From Clostridiales bacterium UBA4717 (GTDB lineage: Bacteria; Bacillota; Clostridia; Oscillospirales; CAG-272): DNA of 6,172 bases. The translations under genes were made by a program, and so were the position numbers. The stretch lies in NCBI GenBank assembly GCA_002404395.1, contig DHJP01000153.1:1-6172 (forward strand), given 5' to 3'. Below are positions 5,660 through 6,172 of the stretch, piece by piece (position 1 is the first letter of the stretch; every line of letters starts with the position of its first letter). The notes under the pieces were generated by a model. The model had not been told where the DNA came from. It did not search any database and was given only the letters and a program-made list of their open reading frames with translations.

Positions 5660-5688
5660 ATTGTATCATAATTCGGCGGGAATTGCAA
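5660..5688 (-). promoter_or_regulatory. Sigma-A-type promoter of secG
   Basis: On the minus strand there is TTGCAA (5688-5683) as the -35, a 17-nt spacer, and TACAAT (5665-5660) as the -10, five of six matches to consensus. Transcription would start near 5653, with a leader of about 43 nt. A perfect TTGACA at 5650-5645 lies near the predicted start point but has no -10 at the right distance, so it is not used in this call. Confidence 0.68.
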
Positions 5689-5729
5689 TAGTAAATTGAA
5701 AAAAAGTCGCAAAAAGCGCCGGAGAGTGC

Positions 5730-5749
5730 AAAAAACGGTAAATTTACCG
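5730..5749 (-). terminator. Small palindromic terminator of the PHP-domain gene
   Basis: A perfect 14-bp palindrome, CGGTAAATTTACCG (5736-5749), is followed on the minus strand by six T residues (5735-5730). As RNA it would fold as a 5-bp stem with a 4-nt AATT loop. The stem contains the TAA stop codon of the PHP gene. It is short and AT-rich, so termination may be partial, but the secG promoter just downstream fits a transcription boundary here. Confidence 0.55.
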
Positions 5750-6172
5750 CCTCGGCAGGAATTTATCGCGCTCATCAAGGTCAAGCAGGTCTATGAGCTT
5801 TTCAAAGTTTTCCTTTTTGCGCTCAAGCTCCTTCGGGTGATGCGCGTCGCTTCCGAAGTAGAACAGACAGCCTTCTGCTTTGGCGATACGGTAGGGGCGG
5901 AGCACGTGCTCAAGCCATGCGCTGTCATGATCGAGCGCATTGAAGTTTAACTCGATCCCGACGCGTCGGTCGGCGGCAAGCTTAAACAGCTCGCGGTACT
6001 CGGAGTCGGAGATCGCGTCAAAGACTCTGAGCGCGCCGTCCTTGCCGTCGTTATAGGTGAGCGGACAGGTGAGATGCGCGATACCGACCTTTTCAAAGGG
6101 AAGCTTCATTTCAAGCACGGTGCGAAGCCGCTTTTTCCAAAGTTCGGCGCGCTCCGCCACGCCCTCGTCGCC
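5744..6172 (-). CDS. PHP-domain phosphoesterase (C-terminal part, start beyond the window)
   Basis: The open frame continues through the end of the window, so the visible 142 residues are the C-terminal part only; the GTG at 6160 is internal and not a start. The PHP superfamily comprises metal-dependent phosphoesterases such as histidinol phosphatase, 3',5'-nucleoside bisphosphatases and polymerase-associated domains. Metal-ligand-type motifs are visible: VGIAHLTCP (29-37 of the fragment, H33), VGIELNFNALD (71-81, E74) and YFGSDAHHPKEL (105-116, D109 and H111). The protein looks soluble with a charged helical end (ELERKKENFEKLIDLL). The substrate cannot be inferred without the N-terminal HxH motif and close relatives; histidinol-phosphatase-like or a general PHP phosphoesterase are both possible. 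It ends just before the secG promoter, with a palindromic terminator overlapping its stop codon, and is probably in a separate transcription unit from secG. Confidence 0.82.
   Translation of the reverse strand, partial: GDEGVAERAELWKKRLRTVLEMKLPFEKVGIAHLTCPLTYNDGKDGALRVFDAISDSEYRELFKLAADRRVGIELNFNALDHDSAWLEHVLRPYRIAKAEGCLFYFGSDAHHPKELERKKENFEKLIDLLDLDERDKFLPRR

Noticed and set aside
5699..5720. Second terminator hairpin after the PHP gene (CGC, T-loop, GCG, then T-run)
   Set aside because: The stem is only 3 bp, too weak to call, despite a good T-run.

Overview
This window looks like ordinary chromosome from a Gram-positive anaerobe, most likely a member of the class Clostridia (Bacillota). 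The evidence is a SecG followed by RNase R, a DUF1934 (YwiB-like) protein, a DUF4093/TOPRIM ribonuclease M5, strong AGGAG-type ribosome binding sites including one before a GTG start, and oligo-T intrinsic terminators. Coding DNA is moderately GC-rich and the intergenic gaps are AT-rich. I cannot place it below class with confidence; an Oscillospirales-like gut lineage is a guess. Every gene I can support is on the minus strand, so transcription runs from the high-coordinate end to the low-coordinate end.

Layout in the direction of transcription: (1) 6172-5744, the C-terminal 142 residues of a PHP-domain phosphoesterase, its 5' part outside the window, ending in a small palindromic terminator. 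(2) 5688-5094, a self-contained secG unit with its own promoter, a strong RBS, a SecG carrying an unusual acidic repeat tail, and a terminator. (3) 4941-564, a four-gene run: rnr (RNase R), a DUF1934 gene, holA (DNA polymerase III delta) and rnmV (ribonuclease M5). The last three overlap or nearly overlap, and the run closes with a strong terminator at 483-521. (4) 400-1, a new transcription unit with a good sigma-A-type promoter and the first 98 codons of an oligopeptide/dipeptide ABC transporter permease (OppB/DppB type).

The functions are housekeeping: protein export (SecG), RNA decay and quality control (RNase R), clamp loading at the replication fork (HolA), 5S rRNA maturation (RNase M5) and peptide uptake (OppB). 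I see no mobile element, CRISPR array, tRNA, rRNA or riboswitch, and no convincing undescribed multi-gene system.

The least ordinary features are in-frame tandem repeats in two adjacent genes. An 18-bp repeat encodes an Asp/Glu/Ser/Thr-rich tail on SecG, predicted to lie outside the membrane. A 15/30-bp repeat encodes a His/Arg/Gln-rich N-terminal extension on RNase R. Two start sites deserve correction: holA most likely starts at the GTG at 2232, and secG at the ATG at 5610.
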